From Bacteroidales bacterium UBA3824 (lineage in GTDB: Bacteria; Bacteroidota; Bacteroidia; Bacteroidales; UBA3824): 38,385 bases of DNA. Location: NCBI GenBank assembly GCA_002393195.1, contig DGIK01000226.1, forward strand, positions 1 to 38,385, given 5' to 3'. The first letter of the stretch is position 1, and each line of letters starts with the position of its first letter. A program made the position numbers and the translations under genes. This document shows positions 1 through 7,215 of this stretch, one piece after another. The notes under the pieces are model-generated. The model was given only the letters and a program-made list of their open reading frames with translations. It was not told the DNA's origin and ran no database searches.

Positions 1-1059
1 GGCGTGATGACCGACGACGACAACGAGAAAAACCAATTCTCATCTTTCCGTATGGTGGGCGCGTATGCGATGGGATTCATAACATTGCTCTCGTTCCCCT
101 ACATCCAAAATTGGATTGGCGGCGACGAATACACAGCCCTCAACACACAGCTCGCCGACCTCAAAAACATCGCCAATCCCTCTGACGCCGAAAAAGGTCA
201 AATTCAGACATTGAGCCAGCAACTCGTGCCGATGCTCCAACACCAATATGCCGTCATCGGTGTCCTGTTTGGCGCGCTTGCCGCCGCTATGACACTCGCC
301 TGCGGCTTGCTCACCAAAGAACGTCTCCAACCCAAACGCGCCGAAAAATTCTCCTTCAAGCAGTTTGCCGACTTGGTGAAAAACAAGCCGTGGGTGTATC
401 TCACGTTGATTGGCGTCTGCACCAACTTCTTCAACGGATTCCGCTACGCCGTGGCGGGCTACATGTTTACATACTGCCTCAATGGCGACGTTACGCTCGG
501 CTCGTTCATTATCAATTACACTGTATTTATGGCGTTTGGCGAAGTAGTCTGCATGATATTTGGCGGCGTTTCGCCCAAATTCACCGAATGGGCTGGCAGC
601 AAGAAAAAGGCGTTTACCCTTGCGGCTATCATCTGCACGGTTACATCCATTCTATTCTTCTTCATTCCGATGCAGCCCGGCTATATGTGGCTGATGATTA
701 CAATAGTAGTGCTCACCTCCATTGGCGTGGGTCTCTACTCGCCGCTCCTGTGGTCGATGTACGCCGATGTCGCCGACTACGCCACCGAAAAGAACGGCAC
801 TTCGTCCACCGGTCTCATCTTCTCGTCAGGCACAATGGCTCAGAAGCTCGGCGGCGCAGTGTCTGGTTCGCTGATTGCATTGCTCCTCGGAGTTGCCGGC
901 GCAACGATGATAGAGGACGCAATGGGCAATACCACCATCGACCCCGCATCTGTAACTGATTCAGTCAAGAATATGATTTGGATGCTCTTCTCCATCTTCC
1001 CGGCTATAATGGCGGGATTGATGATTCTGCTATTGAAGCTCTATCCGATAAAGAAGTAA
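1..1059 (+). CDS. GPH/MFS-type sugar:cation symporter, C-terminal part (5' end outside window)
   Basis: The reading frame is open from the first base, so the start lies to the left of the window; 352 codons are visible. The protein is an inner-membrane carrier with about eight hydrophobic segments, among them AYAMGFITLLSF, a pair around PWVYLTLIGVCTNF, and a final one near MLFSIFPAIMAGLMIL. The stretch YADVADYATEKNGTSSTG resembles the conserved D..Y....G...G motif before transmembrane segment 10 of the glycoside-pentoside-hexuronide family (MelB/XynP-like), which normally has 450-500 residues, so roughly the first quarter is missing. By family it should import a glycoside, pentoside or hexuronide with a cation; the substrate cannot be read from the sequence. 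It ends in TAA and is followed 21 bases later by a strong terminator, so it is the last gene of its unit. Confidence 0.8.
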   Translation, partial: GVMTDDDNEKNQFSSFRMVGAYAMGFITLLSFPYIQNWIGGDEYTALNTQLADLKNIANPSDAEKGQIQTLSQQLVPMLQHQYAVIGVLFGALAAAMTLACGLLTKERLQPKRAEKFSFKQFADLVKNKPWVYLTLIGVCTNFFNGFRYAVAGYMFTYCLNGDVTLGSFIINYTVFMAFGEVVCMIFGGVSPKFTEWAGSKKKAFTLAAIICTVTSILFFFIPMQPGYMWLMITIVVLTSIGVGLYSPLLWSMYADVADYATEKNGTSSTGLIFSSGTMAQKLGGAVSGSLIALLLGVAGATMIEDAMGNTTIDPASVTDSVKNMIWMLFSIFPAIMAGLMILLLKLYPIKK

Positions 1060-1080
1060 TAGTGTTCGCTCTATAAAATA

Positions 1081-1131
1081 ATAATCCCGTACATCTGCGG
1101 CTTGTGTTGGATGTGCGGGATTATTTTTTTG
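1081..1131 (+). terminator. Rho-independent terminator of the transporter gene
   Basis: Arms 1081-1095 and 1110-1124 pair over 15 bp with a single G-U pair, with a 14-nt loop, and are followed by a run of T to 1131. The hairpin is also preceded by A residues, so it could work in both directions, but no minus-strand gene ends here. Confidence 0.88.
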
Positions 1132-1206
1132 TTGATACGATTTTGTGCTTTTGGAAATTTGACGATGATTTCAGATTTCAACTGACGACTTGTCGGAGGA
1201 CGAGAA

Positions 1207-1488
1207 TTGCTACAACTCTCTCTACAAACTACAAAAAATACCGAAGACATTGCAGTAATCAAACAAAATCCCAATACAAATATCACTTTTACAAAGACTT
1301 GTGGCATTTTGCATGACCGCTATATTGTGATTGACTACAAAACGCCAACGGAAAAAATATATCATTGTGGTGCGTCCTCAAAAGATGCCGGTAGCAAGGT
1401 TACGTCCATAACTCTGATTGCCGAAATGAACGTCTATCATTAAATAATAGACTCGCTAATGCTAAATCCAGCGTTGGTATGGAATTAA
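1207..1488 (+). pseudogene. Remnant of an HDRY...YHCGAS-motif protein (ORF6N/phospholipase-D-like associated tail)
   Basis: Only the C-terminal part of a gene is left. The frame from a TTG at 1207 gives ILHDRYIVIDY followed by KIYHCGASSKDAG, a pattern I know from the C-terminal part of phage- and island-borne DNA-binding proteins (HDRF...YH-GAS-KD-G-K). A TAA at 1441-1443 interrupts it directly after VYH, but the same frame then reads IIDSLMLNPALVWN and stops at 1486. That looks like the normal end of the family (YHPLID.LL.NPALVL), so the TAA is best explained as a nonsense mutation. No start with a convincing upstream half is present between 1132 and 1206. The assignment to a named family is from memory and moderate; that the gene is broken is well supported. 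Confidence 0.55.
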
Positions 1489-1493
1489 ATGCA

Positions 1494-1527
1494 AGGCGGA
1501 CACGTGAAAGCGTCCGCCTCGTTTTTT
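1494..1527. terminator. Hairpin between the remnant gene and the zinc-ribbon gene
   Basis: Arms 1494-1501 and 1512-1519 (AGGCGGAC / GTCCGCCT) pair perfectly around a 10-nt loop. On the plus strand a T6 run follows, which fits a terminator for the broken gene at 1207-1488. It lies just downstream of the stop codon of the minus-strand zinc-ribbon gene. A closely similar hairpin core (GGCGGACAC...TCCGCC) occurs at 2193-2214. Confidence 0.6.
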
Positions 1528-1742
1528 CAGTTTTCCTCCTTGTCCATCTCCTTCCAAATTTTCTGGTATATCGACCGTCTGAAATTTAGCACACCACTCA
1601 TAATCCCCGGCATTGTGTGCATACTGCCGCATCGGGGACATTGCATCGGCATACTCAATGCCGTCGCAAGATATTCGATGTTTGGCGCGACGAAACGTTT
1701 GCCGCAGTCGTCGCAGGTGAAGATGGTAGAGCCGAGGTGCAT
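1527..1742 (-). CDS. Small zinc-ribbon protein (71 aa)
   Basis: The start codon is the ATG at 1742 and the stop is TGA. Two CxxC pairs form a classical zinc ribbon: CDDCGK near residues 10-15 and CPRCGS near residues 36-41, with the linking motif FVAPNIEYLATALSMP between them. The C-terminal third is basic and helical (NFRRSIYQKIWKEMDKEEN). Small orphan zinc ribbons of this layout are common in Bacteroidales and have no established function; binding of nucleic acid or a protein partner is a guess. It begins only 12 bases after the truncated RhuM-like frame ends, so it is probably cotranscribed from the promoter at 2086-2116. The conserved, regularly spaced cysteines argue that it is a live gene in an otherwise decayed stretch. 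Confidence 0.75.
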   Translation of the reverse strand: MHLGSTIFTCDDCGKRFVAPNIEYLATALSMPMQCPRCGSMHTMPGIMSGVLNFRRSIYQKIWKEMDKEEN

Positions 1743-1754
1743 GGTGTGTCGTTA

Positions 1755-2060
1755 TTATTTTTCAGTCAATTTGTTAGCGTCAAGATTGTAAAACTTTGTG
1801 TTGTAAGTTTTTCCGTCAGCGGCAGTTTGTCGGAATTTCCGACAAACTGAATTTTCATCAAGTTCGTTTTCATTAAATATCGCATTCAAATGTTCGGCAA
1901 TTGTAGAACGTCCTTTGTCGAACAACCTTGCAATTCCGTCCTGTGTCAGCCAAACGTCTTCGTCCTGAACACGTACTTCAATCGTGTCTTGCGAGTTCTG
2001 TTTGGTAAAAACCAAGAAGTCAGCCGTGCTGTTGCGTATTTGTAGTGTTTGGGGCTTCAT
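1755..2060 (-). pseudogene. Truncated RhuM-family gene (N-terminal 101 residues only)
   Basis: The product starts at ATG 2060 and contains the RhuM N-terminal signature: IEVRVQDEDVWLTQDGIARL, then a helix-turn-helix-like segment ending in HLNAIFNENELDEN, then AADGKTYNTKFYNLD. Full-length RhuM-family proteins have about 330 residues and continue after YNLD with a segment like MIISVGYRV. Here the frame runs on for only seven unrelated residues (ANKLTEK) and stops, so about two thirds of the gene are gone. A consensus promoter remains upstream. RhuM-like genes sit on genomic islands and near restriction systems in many bacteria and their function is poorly known. Whether the short product still binds DNA is open. 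Confidence 0.7.
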
Positions 2061-2085
2061 TTTGTATGAGATTTTGTCAACATTG

Positions 2086-2116
2086 CAAAAATAGTTTTTT
2101 TCTGCGGTAGTGCAAA
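2086..2116 (-). promoter_or_regulatory. Bacteroidetes-type promoter for the RhuM fragment and zinc-ribbon gene
   Basis: On the minus strand the sequence reads TTTG (complement of 2113-2116), 19 nt, TATTTTTG (complement of 2086-2093). This matches the -33/-7 consensus TTTG-N19-21-TAnnTTTG of the Bacteroidetes primary sigma factor. It lies 26 nt upstream of the ATG at 2060. Confidence 0.65.
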
Positions 2117-2192
2117 ATTTTCAGGGAAGTTTTTTTCGAGAAAAATGCGATGTCAGTTCGTGCAATTTTTGCACATACTAAAAACGACAAAG

Positions 2193-2214
2193 GGCGGACA
2201 CTTGTGCATCCGCC
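2193..2214 (-). terminator. Hairpin downstream of the 88-residue gene
   Basis: GGCGGA (2193-2198) and TCCGCC (2209-2214) form a short stem flanked by further A/T pairs, 29 bases after the stop of the minus-strand gene at 2244-2510. On the minus strand the following sequence is CTTTGTCGTTTTTAG, a poor T tract, so termination may be weak. Just beyond it, GTGCAATTTTTGCAC (2160-2174) is a small palindrome with no known role. Confidence 0.45.
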
Positions 2215-2243
2215 TTGTTACTTGGTTTGTGAATTGTTACCTT

Positions 2244-2510
2244 TTACTTCGTTTTGGGAAAGGCAATAAAATCTTTGTGTGCTTTGTCCCATTTTTCAAT
2301 GGCAGACTTGAAATTATCAAGTAACCGCTCTTCTTCAGCCTTTTGTTTGTCAGTCAATTTCCAATCGTTTGGCTTGGCCTCTTTCTCATTGAATTGATTG
2401 CACTCATCTAAAGCCTTGGACATTTCGTCAAAGCATTTACGCTCGTAATCCAGTCTTTTGTTGAACTCATCTCTGTACAGTTCAAATTCCTTGCTTAGAA
2501 TGTTTTCCAT
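2244..2510 (-). CDS. Small charged helical protein, unknown function (last gene of the cassette)
   Basis: The product has 88 residues and starts with MENILSKEFELYRDEFNKRL. It has no signal peptide and no membrane segment. Almost the whole chain is charged and amphipathic with a heptad-like spacing of hydrophobic residues, which suggests a two-helix or coiled-coil cytoplasmic protein. Two cysteines (in RKCFDE and DECNQ) sit in the first half. I do not recognise a family. The gene starts 16 bases after the TAA at 2526 that closes the tail-anchor frame upstream, so it belongs to the same minus-strand unit as the genes up to 7154. A partner or immunity-like role for the membrane proteins of the cassette is only a guess. 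Confidence 0.55.
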   Translation of the reverse strand: MENILSKEFELYRDEFNKRLDYERKCFDEMSKALDECNQFNEKEAKPNDWKLTDKQKAEEERLLDNFKSAIEKWDKAHKDFIAFPKTK

Positions 2511-2525
2511 AATTAGTGCCTGTTA

Positions 2526-2678
2526 TTAGTGAAACATAGATTTATCTCTCAAACCTTTTCGTTTGACTTTCCGCTTTTTTTGTTCCGCGAACTCCTTGGG
2601 CATGCGTTTTTCCGATGGTTTTCCATCATCCTGATACTGATTCAATTTTGGACCAGTATCAAGACTTGGGTCGTTCCA
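2526..2678 (-). other. In-frame continuation of the 47-residue tail-anchored ORF beyond a TGA
   Basis: Directly after the TGA at 2679-2681 (minus strand) the same frame stays open for 50 codons, beginning WNDPSLDTGPKLNQYQDDG and ending GLRDKSMFH before a double stop TAA TAA. The composition (many K, R, E, D, no rare patterns) looks coding. Read as one gene, 2822-2526 would give a 98-codon product: a membrane helix followed by a charged cytoplasmic tail. TGA TGG would have been TGG TGG before a single transition. It is therefore either a nonsense-mutated gene, a readthrough site, or a sequencing error. Confidence 0.45.
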
Positions 2679-2822
2679 TCAAAACACAATGTACGCAATC
2701 AATCCTGCGATTGCAATTAGAAGAATTAATACGCTGAAGCAACCAGCGCAGCCGCCTTTTTCCCTAATCTTTTCATCTGCATGATGCGCTATTTGATGCG
2801 CTATTACATGTAAGAATTGCAT
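2679..2822 (-). CDS. 47-residue protein with C-terminal membrane helix (possibly a prematurely stopped 98-codon gene)
   Basis: The ATG at 2822 is preceded by AAGAAGG seven bases upstream, one of the better Shine-Dalgarno sequences in the window, and lies 38 bases after the stop of the EcsC-like gene. The first 24 residues are soluble and His-rich (HVIAHQIAHHADEKIREK), followed by GGCAGC and a single hydrophobic helix (FSVLILLIAIAGLIAYIVF) that ends exactly at a TGA. This is too short for most gene finders. The frame continues with coding character after the TGA (2678-2526). If TGA stops translation, the product is a tail-anchored micro-protein; if not, it is a single-pass protein with a basic cytoplasmic tail. 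It has no family that I recognise. Confidence 0.6.
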   Translation of the reverse strand: MQFLHVIAHQIAHHADEKIREKGGCAGCFSVLILLIAIAGLIAYIVF

Positions 2823-2860
2823 AGATTACCTTCTTTTATAATGTTAGACAAATTATTTTT

Positions 2861-3655
2861 TTAATCTACCTCTTCGCATTCTGCATCTTCTGTGATGTCG
2901 TCATACGATTTCTTCTGCTGGTTTTTGAACAGTCCCGACTGTTCGCTTAGTTTCTCTTTCAGGCGTTTTGCTTGCGGTTTGAATGTTGTGTATGTCAGGA
3001 CACCGGATATGCCACCGCCAAGGAATGGAACGATTTTGCCCAGTCCTTTTGCAAAACTATCTTTTGTCACTTTGATGCCAAGCCATTTAGCCACTTGTTT
3101 GACAATGGGATAAATGACCGTTTTTGTCAAGGCCATTTTGGGCAATCGCTTGACCACTTCTTTCGACAGATTTCGCGCCAAAAGATTGATGCCTTCATTT
3201 GCTGCCGCAACGCCACTCATTACCCCGATGAACAAGGTGAGTACATTAGTAGATTCTTCTGTCAGATTCCCCTCTTTGTCTGTCAAATCAGGCCATCCGT
3301 AGATATAACCCAATTTTTGCGCGAGGACAAGAACGTGCCAATAATACTGCATCGTGTCCGCTGGTATTGTTCCAATCATTGCGAAACCTCCTGGTACTCC
3401 TGCAACGGCTGAAGTCGTCGTTACAATTCTTGTATGATAAGAGATGACCGAATCGGCAATCTTGTCTAAAATCTCTCTTGACACTTTGGTTGTCGGATTG
3501 GAATTTATCGCTTCCAACAATTTTGTATCGTCCAAATAAGGATTCAATTTGTTGAATAGGAACTCTCTTCTATCGACTTTGACCCCTGGGATTTTCATGG
3601 CGCCTGCAAGTATGTTGTTCCATACAGCGATGCCGTCTTCTTTGTTTTCTGCCAT
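2861..3655 (-). CDS. EcsC-like glycine-rich helical protein (264 aa), unknown function
   Basis: The ATG at 3655 (MAENKEDGIAVWNN) is preferred to the in-frame TTG two codons upstream. No signal peptide. After about 85 residues the chain becomes hydrophobic and Gly/Ala-rich: TSAVAGVPGGFAMIGTIPAD, then MQYYWHVLVLAQKLGYIYGW, a segment LFIGVMSGVAAANEGINLLA, and later GKIVPFLGGGISGVLTYTTF. This arrangement (glycine-rich hydrophobic stretch, PAD, aromatic-rich helix, YG) is like EcsC-domain proteins, whose biochemical role is unsettled. The C-terminus is charged and ends in an acidic tail (DDITEDAECEEVD). It is the fifth gene of the minus-strand cassette, 16 bases after its upstream neighbour. Like the protein at 6600-7154 it pairs a soluble outside with membrane-seeking glycine-zipper helices, so membrane insertion is plausible but not shown. 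Confidence 0.65.
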   Translation of the reverse strand: MAENKEDGIAVWNNILAGAMKIPGVKVDRREFLFNKLNPYLDDTKLLEAINSNPTTKVSREILDKIADSVISYHTRIVTTTSAVAGVPGGFAMIGTIPADTMQYYWHVLVLAQKLGYIYGWPDLTDKEGNLTEESTNVLTLFIGVMSGVAAANEGINLLARNLSKEVVKRLPKMALTKTVIYPIVKQVAKWLGIKVTKDSFAKGLGKIVPFLGGGISGVLTYTTFKPQAKRLKEKLSEQSGLFKNQQKKSYDDITEDAECEEVD

Positions 3656-3671
3656 TTGCAATTATGTTGAA

Positions 3672-4865
3672 TTATAGGTTAAACTCGTATGTGTTGCCAT
3701 TGCAACGGATGACGATTTTTGAAATTATGTTTGAGACATCTATATACTCAATGTTTGCAAAAATGTATGGATTATCCATTTTTGCAATCTCCTTGTTCAG
3801 GGCTTTTGATGCTTTTTTGTTTGCTTTGGATTTTTGAATTGGATAGACGTTGGCAATGCACAGCGGACCCATATATTTTTGGGGAACAACATATAAAAGT
3901 TTTTTCCCTGACAATGCCAAGTCTTTTTTTGTTATTTCTGTTTTGGTCTTGTTTTTCCCTTTCTTCAAAAAATTTGCAGAAATCGACTTGATTCTTCCTA
4001 TGCGGTCGCTTGTATACACGCAATTGGTTCCGTTGTATGCGTAACTGATTTCACACAAAGGGATCATTTGGTGGTTGAGCAACGATAAGTCGTGGAGTCT
4101 GACTTTATTTGTCGTGATGTTAGAAATCGTTAATAGTATGTTGCCGTACATATCTTTTATGGAAGAAAAGCCTTCTGTCTGATCAAAAAAGAGATCGTTG
4201 TTTTTGTATTTGAACACCTTGTTTTCTGGCCATCTGTCAGGTAGTTTGTCAAAAGTGTCACTAAGGTAACACATCCAATTCTTTTTGTTCTTCAGGTGGG
4301 TGCCGCTTGTCCTTTTGTAATAATCGAGGTATTTTTGGGGCGAGAGGTTGATTAACATTCCGAACGTGGGGTCGCGTTTGGTTTCGTCATTTACGAATGT
4401 CTTGATGTCGCTGTACTTGTCGTCCAACAAGTGCATTGTTTGGTCTGACAATACAGTATAGTCGGCGTATTTCGCTTTTGACAGGCGTATGCTGTTGTCG
4501 ATGTGTCGCGCGATTTTTCCATTTCCCATTTCCGATATGCTTTTAACGCTGTAATTCTCGTAAAAGGTATTGACGTCGTCGCTGAGCGATGACACGATGG
4601 TATTGTAAGCCCATGCCGGATTGGTTCTACCATATTTATAGTCGATAGCGGAAAGTTTCGACGTGTCTATCTCAATTTCCATCAATTGCTTAGCATTTTC
4701 GGAAACGTTTTCCCAATATTTGTCGCCAGCGTAATCGAGTCCGTCAACGACCGCATTGCTGAAATCGCCCGTCAGCAAGTCCCAGATAAAACCGACTTGG
4801 GCATTGGTAGTTGACGCGAAAAGCATCAACACCACGATTAGTATGTATTTATTTTTCCAAATCAT
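3672..4865 (-). CDS. Large secreted protein, unknown function (397 aa)
   Basis: I take the ATG at 4865 (MIWKNKYILIVVLMLFASTT) because it gives a compact signal peptide with likely cleavage after NAQ; an in-frame ATG at 4883 would add six residues. Either way the start lies inside the end of the upstream gene, so translation is probably coupled. The mature part opens with WDLLTGDFSNAVVDGLDYAG, is mostly polar, and has a beta-rich C-terminal half with tyrosine-rich patches (YVVPQKYMGPL, NIEYIDVSNIISKIVIRCNG). There is no lipobox cysteine and no known domain that I recognise, so a periplasmic or secreted location is inferred. The cassette context with another secreted protein of equal size suggests the two act together. 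Confidence 0.65.
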   Translation of the reverse strand: MIWKNKYILIVVLMLFASTTNAQVGFIWDLLTGDFSNAVVDGLDYAGDKYWENVSENAKQLMEIEIDTSKLSAIDYKYGRTNPAWAYNTIVSSLSDDVNTFYENYSVKSISEMGNGKIARHIDNSIRLSKAKYADYTVLSDQTMHLLDDKYSDIKTFVNDETKRDPTFGMLINLSPQKYLDYYKRTSGTHLKNKKNWMCYLSDTFDKLPDRWPENKVFKYKNNDLFFDQTEGFSSIKDMYGNILLTISNITTNKVRLHDLSLLNHQMIPLCEISYAYNGTNCVYTSDRIGRIKSISANFLKKGKNKTKTEITKKDLALSGKKLLYVVPQKYMGPLCIANVYPIQKSKANKKASKALNKEIAKMDNPYIFANIEYIDVSNIISKIVIRCNGNTYEFNL

Positions 4866-6066
4866 TTCTAAATTGTATTTCATTGTCAGACAATTGCTGT
4901 TTTAGTGAATTTTCAACTGTTGAAAACTGGTTTTCGGTATTTTCTTCCAAAGATTTGAGTACTTTGGATAAATACTCTTTCCGTGCTTCCAAGACGTTTT
5001 CCGCCATATCGTCGGCAAGGCTTGAAGTTACAAGGTGTTTTGCTCCAGTGATTAAAGCATTTGATAGGAAACCACCGTCAAAAAAACTTGCAACCACGCT
5101 AGCTCCTGTTGCAATCCAATCTGCCGTCTTTGTATTTTCCTTGTAACTCTTTCTCTCGTCAACGATTTTAAGGAGAGACTCTGTGGACACAGAATAGTTG
5201 GACAATTTCACGTCTGGCATTTTTAGTGCTAATTTCACGTAATTACTTTTCCCGCATTGGTGAGCGTAACTACTCCTTGCTTTGTTGATTTCTGCACAGA
5301 ATTTATCAAGTTCATTTTGCATAAATGACTTGAATTTAGCATCGGAGACCTCTGCCTTCACCAGCGATTTGTATTGGGATTCCATTTCGTCCGTAGTCTC
5401 GGGAAGTGCTGTGTTGGCGTATGCCACAATCACCTTGCCATAGTTGAGATACAGGTATTCCATGACGCTTTTCTCGAACACGTAGTACAGATTGTCTATG
5501 TGTTCTTTTTCGAGGTCGCAGTAATGATTTGCATTGGATTTTGCAATCATTTGTTTTTCGACCGTCCTGCCGTCTCGTTCGCTTTGTACTGCATAACTCA
5601 TGTAACCAGGCACTTCGTGTCTCAGATATGTTAGTTCGTCGTATGATAGTTCGTCCAGATGGTCACCGATGTTAGTTTTTAGAAACTCATTCACCAACTC
5701 TCGTTTTTCAGGGTAATAATTGGCTTCGTTAATGACATCCTTGACTGTTTTGTATTTGTACTTGGCATATAAATTCTGTTTCACATCTTCATATTTCTCG
5801 TCAAACAGAGGTCTCAAGGTTGGGTTGTATTTGGTTAGGTCATGGTATTTTACAATATCGTTCAGCGAGAGATCGGTCAAGTCAGAATACACATACAATG
5901 CCTTGTATGCTTCGTCAGCAATGTTTTTGTCTCTGCTATTGCAATAGTTTAACAGCGCGGTGATGTCATTGTTGTACTGCGCTTGGAGGACATCGATGCT
6001 TGACTGACCGTATGTGGTCGCGACAGTAAATGTCGCTATTAGTAATAATGAAAGTCTTTTTTTCAT
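4849..6066 (-). CDS. Large secreted, mainly helical protein, unknown function (405 aa)
   Basis: The product begins with a signal peptide MKKRLSLLLIATFTVATTYG, with cleavage likely near YGQ. It then consists of long charged helices. Near residues 315-345 is an unusual hydrophobic, Gly/Ala-rich segment (WIATGASVVASFFDGGF followed by LSNALITGAKHLV), which could insert into or lie along a membrane. The last 50 residues (KSLEENTENQFSTVENSLKQ...) look like a coiled coil. No lipobox and no sorting signal for type IX secretion are visible. It starts 3 bases after the stop of the 174-residue membrane protein and overlaps the next gene, so it is in the middle of the cassette. I recognise no family; the shape (helical body, hydrophobic hairpin, coiled coil) invites comparison with pore-forming helical proteins, which is inference. 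Confidence 0.65.
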   Translation of the reverse strand: MKKRLSLLLIATFTVATTYGQSSIDVLQAQYNNDITALLNYCNSRDKNIADEAYKALYVYSDLTDLSLNDIVKYHDLTKYNPTLRPLFDEKYEDVKQNLYAKYKYKTVKDVINEANYYPEKRELVNEFLKTNIGDHLDELSYDELTYLRHEVPGYMSYAVQSERDGRTVEKQMIAKSNANHYCDLEKEHIDNLYYVFEKSVMEYLYLNYGKVIVAYANTALPETTDEMESQYKSLVKAEVSDAKFKSFMQNELDKFCAEINKARSSYAHQCGKSNYVKLALKMPDVKLSNYSVSTESLLKIVDERKSYKENTKTADWIATGASVVASFFDGGFLSNALITGAKHLVTSSLADDMAENVLEARKEYLSKVLKSLEENTENQFSTVENSLKQQLSDNEIQFRNDLEK

Positions 6067-6069
6067 ATT

Positions 6070-6594
6070 CTACATATTAGAAAGTTTGTTAAAGATTTTT
6101 ATTGCTTTGCTTGCGCCGTTTATAGCATCCATTGCGTCAAACCTCTTTCCTGTAATTTTGTCTGCTCTACGTGTTTCTCCGCAATACGTTAGATAACCGA
6201 ATATATCATCCCATTCTTGTTCGGTGAATATATAGTCGTAATATCTGATTGTAACTTTTGTGCCATTGTAACTCACATACGCTTCAACGAGTCCGTATTT
6301 AGGCAAAACCTCGAATTTTGCGCAAAACTGGCGGATTGGTCCAGACAATGTTTTTCCGTTTTTCATTCTAATTGTCAAGATGCCATTGTTGAATGAAAAA
6401 CAATTCAGCAATACAGAGTCACTGGGCCATAAGTTCAATGCTTTCTCTCCGCCGGTCATTTCCCGTGCTTGGTATGTCGCGTTGGGCAGTTCGTTGATTT
6501 GTTGGTCGTAGTTCGCTGGCTTTTTGTCTTTTTTGTTGCCTGAAATCGTTAAAATAATTATAACGACAACGATTACGAATATTGCTGTGCACAT
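6070..6594 (-). CDS. Single-pass membrane protein with a globular domain, unknown function (174 aa)
   Basis: The N-terminus MCTAIFVIVVVIIILTISGN is an uncleaved membrane helix, followed by a KKDKK cluster. The rest is a soluble domain with beta-strand character (GILTIRMKNGKTLSGPI, GLVEAYVSYNGTKVTIRYYDYIF) and the motif FTEQEWDDIFGYL. The basic residues after the helix suggest that the domain is cytoplasmic if the helix is a signal anchor of N-out type, but topology is not certain. The gene starts 5 bases after the stop of the DUF697-like gene and ends 3 bases before the next start. I recognise no family. Confidence 0.65.
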   Translation of the reverse strand: MCTAIFVIVVVIIILTISGNKKDKKPANYDQQINELPNATYQAREMTGGEKALNLWPSDSVLLNCFSFNNGILTIRMKNGKTLSGPIRQFCAKFEVLPKYGLVEAYVSYNGTKVTIRYYDYIFTEQEWDDIFGYLTYCGETRRADKITGKRFDAMDAINGASKAIKIFNKLSNM

Positions 6595-6599
6595 CTTTT

Positions 6600-7154
6600 T
6601 TACCGTTTGTAACTCTTTTTTGCAGAATCAATGAAATCCTTTATCTTTGATTTGCTGTTGTTCAGTACCTCGTTGACGCTGTTTTTCAGGTCGGATTCGG
6701 AAATGTTTTTTCCTTGTTTTCTCTCCGCCAATTTGGTCAGGGCGGAAAGATAAATCCAGCCCGACGCCAAGGTAGCGGCGTACATCGCTGCACTCATCAA
6801 CACGGCTCCGCCTATTGTGCCGATTCCGGGAATGCATTTGATTAGTGAGCCCGCCGCTGAAACTGCTGCAAAACTTGCAAGGTTGGTCGCCACGCCAGAA
6901 CCAATAGATTTCATGACATTTTCGCCAAAAGGCAGGTTGATTTTGTTGTTAATCCTCACGTACATGCCCCATATTGATGCCGCAGATGCTGCGATGTCCA
7001 CTCCCGGTACAGGAATCCATGCTGAACCGACAGCCAATTTGGCATGTGTTTTCACAATGTCCACAATCTGTTGTGGCAATGTGTTGTCCGCTATCAGATC
7101 GAGTAGTTTTACCAACCTTTTAGCGTTGTCCAATAATACTTGATTTACATCCAT
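6600..7154 (-). CDS. DUF697/YcjF-like glycine-rich helical protein (184 aa), first gene of the cassette
   Basis: The start is MDVNQVLLDNAKRLVKLLDL. A helical N-terminal part leads to AWIPVPGVDIAASAASIWGM, very like the P-G-x-D motif in the DUF697 domain attached to some bacterial GTPases. Then come NKINLPFGENVMKSIGSGVA and two strongly hydrophobic stretches (SFAAVSAAGSLIKCIPGIG and GGAVLMSAAMYAATLASGWI) separated by the glycine-rich turn. The last 50 residues are charged (NISESDLKNSVNEVLNNSKS). No GTPase domain is present here. Domains of this kind are thought to associate with membranes; the function is unknown. It leads a minus-strand run of genes with gaps of 3-40 bases. I could not find a consensus promoter upstream; the nearest features are a TTTACCAGATTTTGCCTA repeat at 7216-7233 and the DUF6140 gene. 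Confidence 0.65.
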   Translation of the reverse strand: MDVNQVLLDNAKRLVKLLDLIADNTLPQQIVDIVKTHAKLAVGSAWIPVPGVDIAASAASIWGMYVRINNKINLPFGENVMKSIGSGVATNLASFAAVSAAGSLIKCIPGIGTIGGAVLMSAAMYAATLASGWIYLSALTKLAERKQGKNISESDLKNSVNEVLNNSKSKIKDFIDSAKKSYKR

Positions 7155-7215
7155 TGCAATATGAATTTTGAATTATTAAATTTGCCTTTTCTCTGACCTC
7201 ATTGAGGAAGGAAAA

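Noticed and set aside
2679..2681. Selenocysteine or TGA-as-tryptophan code
   Set aside because: TGA serves as an ordinary stop in miaA, the zinc-ribbon gene, the antitoxin, the DUF6175-like gene and the Fur-family gene, and no SECIS-like hairpin is evident after the codon. A mutation or readthrough is more likely.
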